Origin: Microvirga puerhi
GTDB taxonomy: Bacteria; Pseudomonadota; Alphaproteobacteria; Rhizobiales; Beijerinckiaceae
Direction: 5' to 3'
Length of the DNA: 64,000 bases
Assembly (NCBI RefSeq): GCF_020089865.1
Contig: NZ_JAIRBM010000012.1
Location: 1 to 64,000, forward strand
In this document: positions 19,779 through 28,475 of the stretch, in pieces
How the letters are laid out: each line of letters starts with the position of its first letter
Position numbering within the stretch: position 1 is the stretch's first letter
Notes under the pieces: generated by a model
Seen by the model: only the letters and a program-made list of their open reading frames with translations
Told to the model about the DNA's origin: nothing
Database searches by the model: none
Program-made: the position numbers and the translations under genes

Positions 19779-21001
19779 TGTGCCCCAACCCATCCGCAAT
19801 GCGGACAACCGGAGCTCTTGAGCGCATACTTGCTCTTCGGCTCATAGCGGCTGGCCTTGGTGGGCTGCGCGCCCATGATGGCCCAACGGGGCGTGATCAT
19901 CCGGTTGATATGCGCTTCGTCGCCCATGGAGTCACGGATGCGCAGATCGCTATCCTCGATCTCGAAGACCGTCAGCTCCGCTCTCGTACCGGGCGAGAGA
20001 AGATCCTTCGTCGAAAGGCCGATGACCGACATGGGTGCCAATGTCGAGGCTTCGATGACGGCCTCGAACGGCATGCCGACGGCCAGGAGCTTCGACATGG
20101 TCGTGCCCATGTCCCAGACCGGATTGTCGAGAGAGCGATTGTGCAGATCCGTGGAAATGGAGAAAGGCAGCAAGCCGCGCTCGATGGCTGCCTGTGCAAC
20201 CCGGAAGGAGAACGAAGCGCCGCCATGCCCGACGTCGAGACGAATGCCCTCGCCGGCGCATCGTTCAGCGAGCTGGAAGAGGTCTTCGTCTTCCATGATG
20301 CTGCCGCCGGCCTTGCCGTTGAAGCAGTGGGTGATCACGTCGCCTGGGCCGAGTATTTCTAGAACCTCATCGTAGAGCGGAGGCGGCTCGCCCACATGGA
20401 CCATCAACGGCAGCTTCAGGATCTTGGCGAGCTTCTTTGCGATCTTGACCGGCGTGATGCCCCAGGATCCGAGAATGACGTGGCTCGCGCGACACTTGAT
20501 GCCGACGATCACATCGCGGTTCGCCTCCACGCAAGCAATCGTGCGGTCGAGATCGATGGAACGGATATCGATCAGCTCGCTGACGCGATTGCAGGCGACG
20601 AGGCCGATGGAGCCGATATTAAGGAAAGCTTTGATGCGCTCGCGTGCGGGCTCGATGATGAATTCGCGGAAGCCATGGAAATTGGCTTCGCCGGCCGACC
20701 CCGCATCGACGATCGTGGTCACGCCCCGCTCGAGGCCGCAGAGCTCGGGGCGAATGGAAATGTCCGTGCCGCCGTGCCAGACGTGGACGTGCAGGTCGAC
20801 CCAGCCAGGCGACACAAAGGCACCGCCCGCATCGATCCGCCGATAGCCCTCCGGTGCCTGGAGATCGGATCCGACGGTCTGGATCTTGCCGTCGCCACCG
20901 ATCAGAATATCCACGACACCCTGCGGCGTTCCCGGTCCGAACCCCACCGGCTTCGCCCGAGACAGCAGCAAGCCGCTCGCGTGTTCTGCACAAGCAGTCA
21001 T
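19775..21001 (-). CDS. Amidohydrolase/deacetylase-family metallohydrolase (EF_0837-like)
   Basis: Metal-dependent hydrolase of 408 residues in the amidohydrolase superfamily. Metal ligands appear as DLHVHVW near residue 69, a probable bridging Lys in VGIKCRASH, HVGE, the His in THCFNG, and the late Asp in STDLHN. The group (described as EF_0837/AHA_3915) is repeatedly found next to SelA-like PLP enzymes. Probable role: deacylating or ring-opening the imported compound before the PLP enzyme acts. It lies between permease and ATPase genes of the same transporter operon (gap of four bases upstream, ATGA overlap downstream), so it must act on the transported substrate. The C-terminal CPHCGW adds a possible zinc knuckle. 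Confidence 0.85.
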   Translation of the reverse strand: MTACAEHASGLLLSRAKPVGFGPGTPQGVVDILIGGDGKIQTVGSDLQAPEGYRRIDAGGAFVSPGWVDLHVHVWHGGTDISIRPELCGLERGVTTIVDAGSAGEANFHGFREFIIEPARERIKAFLNIGSIGLVACNRVSELIDIRSIDLDRTIACVEANRDVIVGIKCRASHVILGSWGITPVKIAKKLAKILKLPLMVHVGEPPPLYDEVLEILGPGDVITHCFNGKAGGSIMEDEDLFQLAERCAGEGIRLDVGHGGASFSFRVAQAAIERGLLPFSISTDLHNRSLDNPVWDMGTTMSKLLAVGMPFEAVIEASTLAPMSVIGLSTKDLLSPGTRAELTVFEIEDSDLRIRDSMGDEAHINRMITPRWAIMGAQPTKASRYEPKSKYALKSSGCPHCGWVGAQ

Positions 21002-21005
21002 TGAC

Positions 21006-21866
21006 TCAAAGATCCTTTCTGAAACGTGGGTCGAGCAGATCCCTCAAGCCGTCTCCCACCATCTGCAGCGACAGAACGGACAGGATGATGGCAATTCCGG
21101 GAAACAGGGTCATCCAATCGGCGCGGCCGACATATTGGCGGCCGGCCGCGATCATCGTCCCCCAGGTCGGCACCTCTGGACTCACGCCGAGACCGAGGAA
21201 CGACAACCCGGCTTCCGCGAGCATCGCGTAGGCGAAGATGAAAGTTGCCTGGACGAGAATGGGCGAGACGAGATTGCGAAGAACATGCCGCGTCATGATG
21301 CGCCATGTGGAGACGCCGAGCGCCCGCGCAGCTTCCACGTAAGGAAGTTCACGGATTACAAGCGTCGATGCGCGCACGATGCGGGCGAGGCGCGGCGTGT
21401 AGACGATTCCGAGGGCAACGATCACCGTTGCCAGCGAGGGACCAAGGGCGGCAACGAGCGCGATGGCGAGCAGAATATCCGGAAACGCCATCATGGCGTC
21501 GATGAAGCGTGCCACAGGCGTATCGAGCCGACGGAAAAAGCCTGCCACAAGACCAAGGGCGATTCCGAAAACGGATGCGAAACATACGACGCAGACGCCA
21601 ACGAGCAGCGACAATTGCCCGGCATAGATGGTGCGGCTTAAGACATCCCGGCCGAACTCGTCCGTCCCGAACCAGAAAGTCGCGCTCGGAGGCTTCAGCC
21701 GGTTGACAACCGACAGCTTGTTCGGCGCATAGGGCGCAATCACGGGCGCGAGGATCGCCACACAGGCGATCGTCAGGAGGACCATTAGGCCGACGAGGAC
21801 CGTGCGACGACGGATGAGGAGGGTGAGGAAACGCACCTGCTCCGGATTGGACGCGACGGCAGCCAT
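21006..21866 (-). CDS. Dipeptide-type ABC transporter permease (DppC-like)
   Basis: Inner-membrane permease of 286 residues. It has the DppC/OppC N-terminal helix, the family stretch FWFGTDEFGRDVLSR, about six helices, and the EAA loop YVEAARALGVSTWRIMTRHVLRN. GLSFLGLGV, a near-invariant DppC motif, is present. The start overlaps the stop of the DppB-like gene by one base. Confidence 0.93.
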   Translation of the reverse strand: MAAVASNPEQVRFLTLLIRRRTVLVGLMVLLTIACVAILAPVIAPYAPNKLSVVNRLKPPSATFWFGTDEFGRDVLSRTIYAGQLSLLVGVCVVCFASVFGIALGLVAGFFRRLDTPVARFIDAMMAFPDILLAIALVAALGPSLATVIVALGIVYTPRLARIVRASTLVIRELPYVEAARALGVSTWRIMTRHVLRNLVSPILVQATFIFAYAMLAEAGLSFLGLGVSPEVPTWGTMIAAGRQYVGRADWMTLFPGIAIILSVLSLQMVGDGLRDLLDPRFRKDL

Positions 21867-22807
21867 CAGTACCGTACCCTCGGATCGACTGCGAGGTAGA
21901 GCATGTCGATCAGGAAGTTGATGAGGACATAGAGCGCGGCAATGACCAGCAGCGCTCCCTGTATGATCGGATAATCCCGCCGGAGAACGGCCGATACGAC
22001 GAGGCTTCCGACGCCCGGGAGCCCGAAGACGGTCTCGGTCACGACGGCGCCGGAGACCAGAAGGGCCGCCGTCAGACCGATCACGGTCAGGACGGGAATG
22101 AGCGCATTCTTGAAGGCATGCTTCATCACGACGCGGAACTCGCTCATCCCTTTCGAACGCGCCGTGCGGACGTAATCGTCATTGAGGACATCGAGCATGC
22201 TGGCGCGCGTGAAGCGCAGGATGAGCGCGGAGGAGACGATGCCGAGTGCGAAGGCGGGAAGGACGAGGTGAGACAAGCGCGTCATGAAGCTTGCACCTGG
22301 ACCACCATAGCCGGAAACGGGGAACAGACCGAACCGCACGGCAAAGAACTGAATGAGCAGTAGTCCGAGCCAGAAGCTGGGAACCGAAGCTGCCAGCATG
22401 GCGAGGGTGGTGGCACTCTGGTCGAAAAGCGAACCCCGCTTGTAGGCGGAGAGGACTCCGATCGGAATGGCGATGACTGCCGCGATCAGGATGGAGAACA
22501 GGGTCAGAAAGAAGGTCGGCTCGGCCCGATCCGCGATGGCGGACAGCACCGGCTGATTGAGGAAGATGGATTCACCCAGATCGCCACGGACCAATTGAGC
22601 CAGGAAGAATGCATATTGCACCAGAAGAGGCCGATCGAGGCCAAGGCGTCCGCGCAGGGCCGCGACATCCTGGGGCGTTGCATCTGGACCCAGCATCACG
22701 GCGGCAGGATCGCCGGGCGCAATCCGCACGATCACGAAGACGATCGTCACCACGACGAACATCACGGCGAGCATTCCGAGCAGGCGCTGGAGAACGTAAC
22801 GACCCAT
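21866..22807 (-). CDS. Dipeptide-type ABC transporter permease (DppB-like)
   Basis: Inner-membrane permease of 313 residues with the DppB N-terminus (RLLGMLAVMFVVVTIVFVI, then PGDPA) and the EAA loop YVRTARSKGMSEFRVVMKHAFKN. TVFGLPGVG matches the conserved DppB periplasmic loop. It is separated from the binding-protein gene by 71 bases that contain a strong stem-loop. Confidence 0.93.
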   Translation of the reverse strand: MGRYVLQRLLGMLAVMFVVVTIVFVIVRIAPGDPAAVMLGPDATPQDVAALRGRLGLDRPLLVQYAFFLAQLVRGDLGESIFLNQPVLSAIADRAEPTFFLTLFSILIAAVIAIPIGVLSAYKRGSLFDQSATTLAMLAASVPSFWLGLLLIQFFAVRFGLFPVSGYGGPGASFMTRLSHLVLPAFALGIVSSALILRFTRASMLDVLNDDYVRTARSKGMSEFRVVMKHAFKNALIPVLTVIGLTAALLVSGAVVTETVFGLPGVGSLVVSAVLRRDYPIIQGALLVIAALYVLINFLIDMLYLAVDPRVRY

Positions 22808-22833
22808 TCTGATTCTTTTCGATCCGAGGAGCC

Positions 22834-22858
22834 GGGAGGCGCAGGAACCGCGCCTCCC
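22834..22858 (-). terminator. Stem-loop between binding-protein and permease genes
   Basis: GGGAGGCGC pairs perfectly with GCGCCTCCC across a seven-base loop, just past the binding-protein stop. No T-run follows on the minus strand, so it probably attenuates read-through or protects the upstream message rather than ending transcription fully. Confidence 0.6.
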
Positions 22859-22878
22859 CTAAGAGCGGATGGTTTTTG

Positions 22879-24405
22879 CTATTTCTTGATGGAAACGTTC
22901 CAGAAATACGGCCACGGAGCCGGAACGACGCCCTCGACTTTCGGCGCCTGAGCGGCGAGAGCGTTGAAGTCACCGATCTTGATGCTCGGGGTCTCGTCGT
23001 ACATGACCTTCTGAACGTTGGCCCACAGCTCGACGCGCTTCTGCGGATCGCTTTCCGCATTGAAGGCATCAACGGCCTGCTTCCGTGCAGGAGTCGACCA
23101 CCAGCCGGGCGAACTCTCGGAGAGCTGGCCGATCAGCGCGGGCTCCGGCAGGAAGGGGCTGTGCGTGATGTAGATGTCCCACACGGCCGGATCGGCCCGG
23201 CGCTGCGTCAGCGTCGCCCAGTCCACCACCTGCATGTCCACCTTGAAGCCGGCCTGCTTCAGATACTCGGCGGCAACCTGCGCCATCTTGTAATGGAACT
23301 CGTATTGCCGGCTGGTGAGGATTCGGACGGGCGAGCCGTCGTAATTAGCCTTCTTGAGAAGGGCCTTGGCCTTTTCGGCATCGGCGACGTTGTACTTGCC
23401 CTCGGTCCCGGCATTGGTGTGCCAGACATAGCCTTGCGGATACATGGCAGCATCCAGGCTATAGAAGTCCGTCGAGCCGAAAGCGGCGGCAAGCATGTCT
23501 TCCATGCTGAGCGACAGCCGTGCCGCCATACGCGTATCGACATTCGCCATGACGCCCTGCTTCGTGTTCATGACGAAGACGGGCCAGCCGAAAGGCTTGA
23601 GAACGACGGGCTGCGTGGCCTTCTGACCCTTGAGGCGATCATAGGCCTCGACGGGAAGCGCATCGACATAGTCGAACTGGCCGGAGATCGCACCCTCGAT
23701 CCGGGTGTTGGGATCCGGCACCGGCACGAAGCGGATTTCGTCGAGCAGCGGCTTGCGCGCACCACCATACCCGTCGGGCGCTCCCTCGCGCGGCTTGTAG
23801 CCGTCGTAGCGCACGAGCTGGATGTATTGGTCGGCCTTGCGGTCCTTCAGCATGTATGGGCCCGTGCCGACCGGTTCCTTGAGCGGGTTCTCCATCTTCT
23901 TGGCCGGCATGATCACGGCCGCGGAGTTGTTGAACGCGAGAAGCGCCAGAAGGGGCGCATAAGGCGCCTTGAGCGTGATGCGCACCGTTGCCGGATCGAC
24001 CACCTCGACCTTGTCGATATTGCTGGCCGTCTGCTTGCCGCGGGAGGCGAGATCCATCCAGCGCTTCAGGGACGCCACGACATCGTCGGCCGTCATCGGC
24101 GAGCCGTCGTGGAAGGTCACATCACGCCGGAGCTTGATGGTGTAGACCTTTCCACCCTCCGTGATCTCGGGCATCGTCGCTGCCAGGAGGGGCGTCACCT
24201 TCCAGTCCTTATCGAAGGTGAAGAGGGTCTCGTAGAAGTGCTGGGTCACGATGCCGACGAGATCGGCCGTGGATACCATGGGATCCATCGTCGGCGGCTC
24301 GCCGACGGTTGCGACGTTGATGACACCACCCGGCGTCTGGGCAGCAACTGGACTTATTCCAAGAGCCACGAGGCCCGTCAGCAGAGCACGACCGATGAAT
24401 TTCAT
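22879..24405 (-). CDS. Dipeptide-type ABC transporter substrate-binding protein (DppA-like)
   Basis: Periplasmic solute-binding family 5 protein of 508 residues. Signal peptide at residues 1-22 (hydrophobic LLTGLVALGISPV, cut after AAQ or VAA). Family landmarks are EPPTMDPMVS, a FYETLF segment, the VTFHDGSPMTADDVVASLKRW motif read as two parts, and VGTGPYML. GAGGGGAAG precedes the ATG. First gene of the six- to seven-gene minus-strand operon. Family 5 proteins bind peptides, acyl-amino acids, opines, nickel or glycosides, so the ligand remains open; the co-encoded hydrolases favour an acylated or amidated amino compound. Confidence 0.92.
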   Translation of the reverse strand: MKFIGRALLTGLVALGISPVAAQTPGGVINVATVGEPPTMDPMVSTADLVGIVTQHFYETLFTFDKDWKVTPLLAATMPEITEGGKVYTIKLRRDVTFHDGSPMTADDVVASLKRWMDLASRGKQTASNIDKVEVVDPATVRITLKAPYAPLLALLAFNNSAAVIMPAKKMENPLKEPVGTGPYMLKDRKADQYIQLVRYDGYKPREGAPDGYGGARKPLLDEIRFVPVPDPNTRIEGAISGQFDYVDALPVEAYDRLKGQKATQPVVLKPFGWPVFVMNTKQGVMANVDTRMAARLSLSMEDMLAAAFGSTDFYSLDAAMYPQGYVWHTNAGTEGKYNVADAEKAKALLKKANYDGSPVRILTSRQYEFHYKMAQVAAEYLKQAGFKVDMQVVDWATLTQRRADPAVWDIYITHSPFLPEPALIGQLSESSPGWWSTPARKQAVDAFNAESDPQKRVELWANVQKVMYDETPSIKIGDFNALAAQAPKVEGVVPAPWPYFWNVSIKK

Positions 24406-24422
24406 GACTTCCCCTCATTATT

Positions 24423-24441
24423 CCATATTTACGCAATATGG
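24423..24441. promoter_or_regulatory. Palindromic operator upstream of the DppA-like gene
   Basis: CCATATT-TACGC-AATATGG is a perfect inverted repeat with seven-base arms, lying 18-36 bases before the DppA start codon, where a repressor would block transcription. The surrounding TATTCCATATTT resembles the site beside the IclR gene. Confidence 0.55.
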
Positions 24442-24557
24442 ATCTTAATTATGTCATACTGCGGCAGATCGAGAAGACCGTCAATCCGGCCTGCGCCGAA
24501 AAGCAGCGAGGCTATTCGGAGGTACCGGATGGGATCGGCGTGTGAGGAAGAGCGGTC

Positions 24558-25640
24558 TTAGCCGCGTCCGTCGCGGGATGGTCGGGGTTCCGCGACACTG
24601 TCCCTGATGACGAGTTCGGTTTCCAAACGGATGAGACGGGGCGTTTCCTGCTTCTGCAGCAAGGCGATCAAGGCCGAAGCGGCGGCCCGTCCCAACTCCT
24701 GGCGAGGCTGACGGATCGTCGTCAGGGCGGGCTCGGCTACGACGGCGAATTCGATGTCGTCGAAACCCGCTACGGAGATATCCTGCGGCACTCGAATGCC
24801 GGCGGAGAGGAGCACGCGGATGAGGCCGATGGCCATCTCGTCGCTGGTGCAGAACACGGCCGAGGGGCGACGGCGCTGCTCCACGATGAACCGACCGGCC
24901 TGCATTCCCGACTCGATGGTGTAGTCGCCCGGAACGACCAGCTCCGGCTCGAACGACAGGCCCGCCCGGCGCAACCCGTCCCGATAGCCCCGATAGCGTT
25001 CCCGTTCGAGAACGTTTCCGGTCGGACCGCTGACATAGAGGATGCGGCGGTGCCCCCGCGAGGCAAGATACTGCGTCATCTTGCGAGCCGCGGCCCGATT
25101 GTCGATTTCGATCTGAGGGATATCGGCATTCGGGATCGACTCGCAGAGCGCAACGATGGGCATGTCGATCTCAGCCGCTCGCCCCTGCCCGTCCCGGCTC
25201 TGCCCGAACAGATGTCCGTTCAGGAGGATGGCCCCGTCGACCCTGCCAGCGGCAGTGAAGGCCGCGAAATGCGCCTCCTTTTCGGGCGAGCCGTCGAGAT
25301 CGCTGATGATCATCCCATAGCCCGCCTCGAAGAGAGTCTCCTCGATGCCGCGCAGGATCCGCGAGAAAAAGGTGTTCGCCAGATCGGGCAGGACCACCAG
25401 GATCATACCGGTCTTCTGCGAGCGCAGGGACCGGGCCGACAGATTGGGGGTGTAGCCCGTCTTGGCGATCGCCTCGAGGACACGGGCCCGCTTTTCAGGA
25501 GACACCCTCTGCGGGCTCGCAAGCGCACGACTGACCGTCGCCGTCGATACCTCGGCGAGCTTTGCCACCTCCTGGATACGAACACCGCGATGAGGGGTAC
25601 TCCGGCGCCCCAGGCGGCGCTTTTGCCCGATGTCGTCCAT
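24558..25640 (-). CDS. LacI-family regulator of the ribose-type transporter operon
   Basis: Repressor of 360 residues. The helix-turn-helix is VRIQEVAKLAEVSTATVSRA at residues 20-39, followed by the LacI hinge and core (MILVVLPDLANTFFSRIL, SVAGFDDIEFA). The N-terminal 19 residues are basic and precede the usual LacI start. It is divergent from the ABC transporter operon, with a perfect CG-centred palindrome between them, so local control of that operon by a sugar-like effector is likely. It could in principle also affect the DppA-type operon downstream on its own strand. Confidence 0.92.
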   Translation of the reverse strand: MDDIGQKRRLGRRSTPHRGVRIQEVAKLAEVSTATVSRALASPQRVSPEKRARVLEAIAKTGYTPNLSARSLRSQKTGMILVVLPDLANTFFSRILRGIEETLFEAGYGMIISDLDGSPEKEAHFAAFTAAGRVDGAILLNGHLFGQSRDGQGRAAEIDMPIVALCESIPNADIPQIEIDNRAAARKMTQYLASRGHRRILYVSGPTGNVLERERYRGYRDGLRRAGLSFEPELVVPGDYTIESGMQAGRFIVEQRRRPSAVFCTSDEMAIGLIRVLLSAGIRVPQDISVAGFDDIEFAVVAEPALTTIRQPRQELGRAAASALIALLQKQETPRLIRLETELVIRDSVAEPRPSRDGRG

Positions 25641-25666
25641 AGCGAACCTTATCTTTGCGCCCCTGT

Positions 25667-25694
25667 TTGACAGATGCGGCCATTGCGGTAAAGT
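25667..25694 (+). promoter_or_regulatory. Sigma-70-like promoter of the ribose-type ABC operon
   Basis: TTGACA at 25667-25672 is followed after 16 bases by TAAAGT at 25689-25694. The operator palindrome begins three bases downstream, a classic layout for repression at the start point. Confidence 0.5.
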
Positions 25695-25696
25695 TC

Positions 25697-25712
25697 ATGT
25701 AATCGATTACAT
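25697..25712. promoter_or_regulatory. LacI-family operator
   Basis: ATGTAATCGATTACAT is a perfect 16-base palindrome centred on CG, the typical form of a LacI-family operator. It lies between the divergent LacI gene and the ABC ATPase gene, overlapping the expected transcription start. Confidence 0.7.
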
Positions 25713-25901
25713 CGAGCCCCATGCACAACGTTGCAAGAGGTCTCGTTCGCCAAGCATCCCAAAAGAGGATGCGGAGCGACCAGGAGGAATGCCCTATGTT
25801 CTCGCCGCCCCTGCCCTGCTGACTTCAGGCGCTCAAGCGCCTCAAACCGCCCCGGATCCCGGCGGCGGCTCGACACCGTCGATCACGGTCCGGAGCAGTT
25901 C

Positions 25902-27422
25902 ATGGCTTCCCTTCTTCACGCAGAGAACATCTCGAAGTCCTTCGGCCCAATCGAGGTTCTCCACGACGTGTCGCTCGACCTGAGAGCGGGAGAAGTCCAT
26001 GCCGTCATCGGTGAGAATGGCGCCGGGAAATCCACCCTCATGCGCATCCTGTCGGGCCATCTCTCGCCGACCGAAGGGACCCTCACCCTGGACGGGAGGC
26101 CTGTCCGCTTCGCGGGCCCCGTGGATGCGGAAGCGCAAGGAATCGTCCTCGTTCACCAGGAGATCCTCCTCGCGGAAGACCTGACAGTTGCCGAAAACGT
26201 CTATCTCGGACGGGAAATGAAGCGGTTCGGCTTCGTCGACGACCGCGCCATGCGCGAGGCGACACGAGCCGTTCTGGCGGAACTCGGCACCGGCATCGAT
26301 CCCGACATCCATGTCCGTGACCTTTCCATCGCGGATCGGCAACTCGTGCAGATCGCCCGGGCGCTTCTCGTGCCGCATCGGGTTGTCGCATTCGACGAAC
26401 CGACGGCGGTGTTGACGCCGATCGAGGCAGAGAGCCTTTTCACCATCATTCGGAAGCTGCGCGCCCAGGGCGTCGCGGTCCTCTACATTTCCCACCGGCT
26501 CAACGAGGTAAAGGCGATCGCGGATCGCGTGACGGTCCTGCGCGACGGCCGCCTCGTGGCAAACCGCGACATCGAGGGTTTGGAGCCCTTGGAAATGGCC
26601 CGCCTGATGGTCGGGCGTGACATGTCGAAGCTCTACCCCGAGAAGCCGGCGACGAGTTCGGACGAGATCGTTCTAACCGTTCGGCATTTTTCGGTGCCCG
26701 GTCACGTCGAAGACGCATCCTTCGCGCTGCGGCGAGGCGAAATCCTCGGTTTCGGCGGCCTGATCGGCGCGGGGCGGACGGAATTGTTCGAGGGCCTTCT
26801 CGGCTTACGCCCAGGACAAGGATCGATCGCGCTCCGCGGCTCTTCCGTCCGGTTTAAGGACGCGCGGGAGGCCATGGCTGCCGGGATCGTCTACCTGTCC
26901 GAGGATCGAAAGGGGAAGGGCCTTCTGCTGCAGCAGAACCTGCGCGTGAACCTGACGCTCGCGGCCCTGGAGAAATTCGTCCGCGGGGCAGTCGTAAACA
27001 AAGCAGCGGAGGAAGCGGCGCTCGACAGCGCCATCCGTGATTTCGACATTCGTGCCCGGCGGAAGGACATGCTCGCTGGACAGCTCTCGGGCGGCAATCA
27101 GCAGAAGCTTCTTCTCGCCAAGATGATGCTGGCCGATCCCCAGATTGTCATCATCGACGAGCCGACGCGCGGCGTCGATATCGGCACGAAGCAACAGATC
27201 TACACCTTCATCGCCACGCTCGCCGAACAGGGCCGTTCGGTCATCGTCATCTCGTCGGAAATGCAGGAACTGATCGGCCTCTGCCATCGCGTCCTGGTGA
27301 TGCGCAACGGAACAATCGCCGGTGAGGTCGCCGATTCAAATCTCTCCGAAGACGCTATCGTATTCCTCGCGACCGGCGTTCACGAAGAAAGGGCGGCAAA
27401 AATCGCCGCAGGCCATGCATGA
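25902..27422 (+). CDS. Sugar ABC transporter ATPase with two ATPase domains (RbsA/XylG type)
   Basis: Fused double ATPase of 506 residues. Domain one has Walker A GENGAGKST, signature-like LSIADRQLVQIARAL and Walker B VVAFDEPTAVL. Domain two has a degenerate Walker A (GLIGAGRTEL), the strong signature LSGGNQQKLLLAKMM and IIDEPTRGVD; this asymmetry is normal for the ribose/xylose/galactose class. The ATG at 25902 has GGAG about eight bases upstream and matches the family N-terminus; upstream in-frame codons lie in the promoter region. It overlaps the permease start by four bases. Confidence 0.93.
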   Translation: MASLLHAENISKSFGPIEVLHDVSLDLRAGEVHAVIGENGAGKSTLMRILSGHLSPTEGTLTLDGRPVRFAGPVDAEAQGIVLVHQEILLAEDLTVAENVYLGREMKRFGFVDDRAMREATRAVLAELGTGIDPDIHVRDLSIADRQLVQIARALLVPHRVVAFDEPTAVLTPIEAESLFTIIRKLRAQGVAVLYISHRLNEVKAIADRVTVLRDGRLVANRDIEGLEPLEMARLMVGRDMSKLYPEKPATSSDEIVLTVRHFSVPGHVEDASFALRRGEILGFGGLIGAGRTELFEGLLGLRPGQGSIALRGSSVRFKDAREAMAAGIVYLSEDRKGKGLLLQQNLRVNLTLAALEKFVRGAVVNKAAEEAALDSAIRDFDIRARRKDMLAGQLSGGNQQKLLLAKMMLADPQIVIIDEPTRGVDIGTKQQIYTFIATLAEQGRSVIVISSEMQELIGLCHRVLVMRNGTIAGEVADSNLSEDAIVFLATGVHEERAAKIAAGHA

Positions 27423-28417
27423 CCGAAACCGCTCTCCGCAGCACGTCTCAGCCACGCCGCTTTTCCCTGGACATGCGGGCGCTGTCTCCCTTCATTGCAC
27501 TCATCGTCCTGATGATTGCCGGGGCGCTCATCAATCCCGACTTCCTGACCGCATCCAATCTTCTCAATGTCGTCACGCGCTCGGCCTTCATCGCCATCAT
27601 TGCCGTCGGCGCCACCTTCGTCATCTCCGGCGGAGGCCTGGACCTGTCGGTCGGTTCCATGGCGGCGCTCATCGCCGGCGCGATGATTCTCATTCTCAAC
27701 CGCGCAGGGGGCGCCGATGCGAGCACGCTTCTGCTCGGCATGGGCGCGGCCCTCGTACTGGGGGCTCTGTGCGGACTCGCCAATGGGCTGATCGTCACGT
27801 TCGGACGGATCGAGCCATTCATCGTGACGCTCGGTACGATGGGGATCTTCCGCTCGCTGGTGATCTGGCTTGCGGCCGGCGGAACGATCACCCTGCGCAA
27901 TGCCGACCTGAGAGAGCTTTATCGACCGGCCTATTTCGGCACCGTGGCCGGGATACCGGTCCCGATCCTAGTGTTTCTCGCCGCCGCCGCCATCGGGGCC
28001 ATTCTCCTCTACAAGACCTCGTTCGGGCGCCACGTCATTGCCATCGGGTCGAACGAGGACGTCGCGCGCTATTCCGGCGTACCAATCTGGCGGGTGCGGA
28101 CCCTCACCTACGTCATTCAAGGGATCTGCGTCGCCATCGCCGTGCTCGTCTACGTGCCGCGACTGGGCTCGGCAACGCCGACCACCGGCCTCCTATGGGA
28201 ACTCCAGGCAATCACTGCAGTGGTGGTCGGCGGAACCGCCCTGAGAGGCGGAATCGGCCGGATCTGGGGGACGGTGGCAGGTGCCGTCATTCTCGAACTC
28301 GTCGCCAACATCATGGTGCTGTCCAACTTCGTGTCGGAGTTTCTGGTCGGCGCCGTCCAGGGAGCCATCATCATCATCGCCATGCTCGTCCAGCGCTCGC
28401 TCCAGCGCGGACGATGA
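27419..28417 (+). CDS. Sugar ABC transporter permease (RbsC type)
   Basis: Inner-membrane permease of 332 residues with eight to ten helices of the BPD_transp_2 family. Landmarks are NVVTRSAFIAIIAVGATFVI, GGGLDLSVGSM, and GRHVIAIGSNEDVARYSGV, the ATPase-contacting loop of RbsC-like proteins. It overlaps the ATPase stop by four bases and is followed by a 58-base gap with a strong ribosome site for the binding protein. Confidence 0.92.
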   Translation: MTETALRSTSQPRRFSLDMRALSPFIALIVLMIAGALINPDFLTASNLLNVVTRSAFIAIIAVGATFVISGGGLDLSVGSMAALIAGAMILILNRAGGADASTLLLGMGAALVLGALCGLANGLIVTFGRIEPFIVTLGTMGIFRSLVIWLAAGGTITLRNADLRELYRPAYFGTVAGIPVPILVFLAAAAIGAILLYKTSFGRHVIAIGSNEDVARYSGVPIWRVRTLTYVIQGICVAIAVLVYVPRLGSATPTTGLLWELQAITAVVVGGTALRGGIGRIWGTVAGAVILELVANIMVLSNFVSEFLVGAVQGAIIIIAMLVQRSLQRGR

Positions 28418-28475
28418 AACCGGTCGGGTTCACCGGTCGCACTAGGAGCTCGAAGCAATCCAGAGGGAGGAAAAG

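Noticed and set aside
22876-24561. Plus-strand open frame (561 codons) opposite the DppA-like gene
   Set aside because: Antisense to a well-supported solute-binding protein; the peptide is His/Arg/Asp-rich and has no signature.
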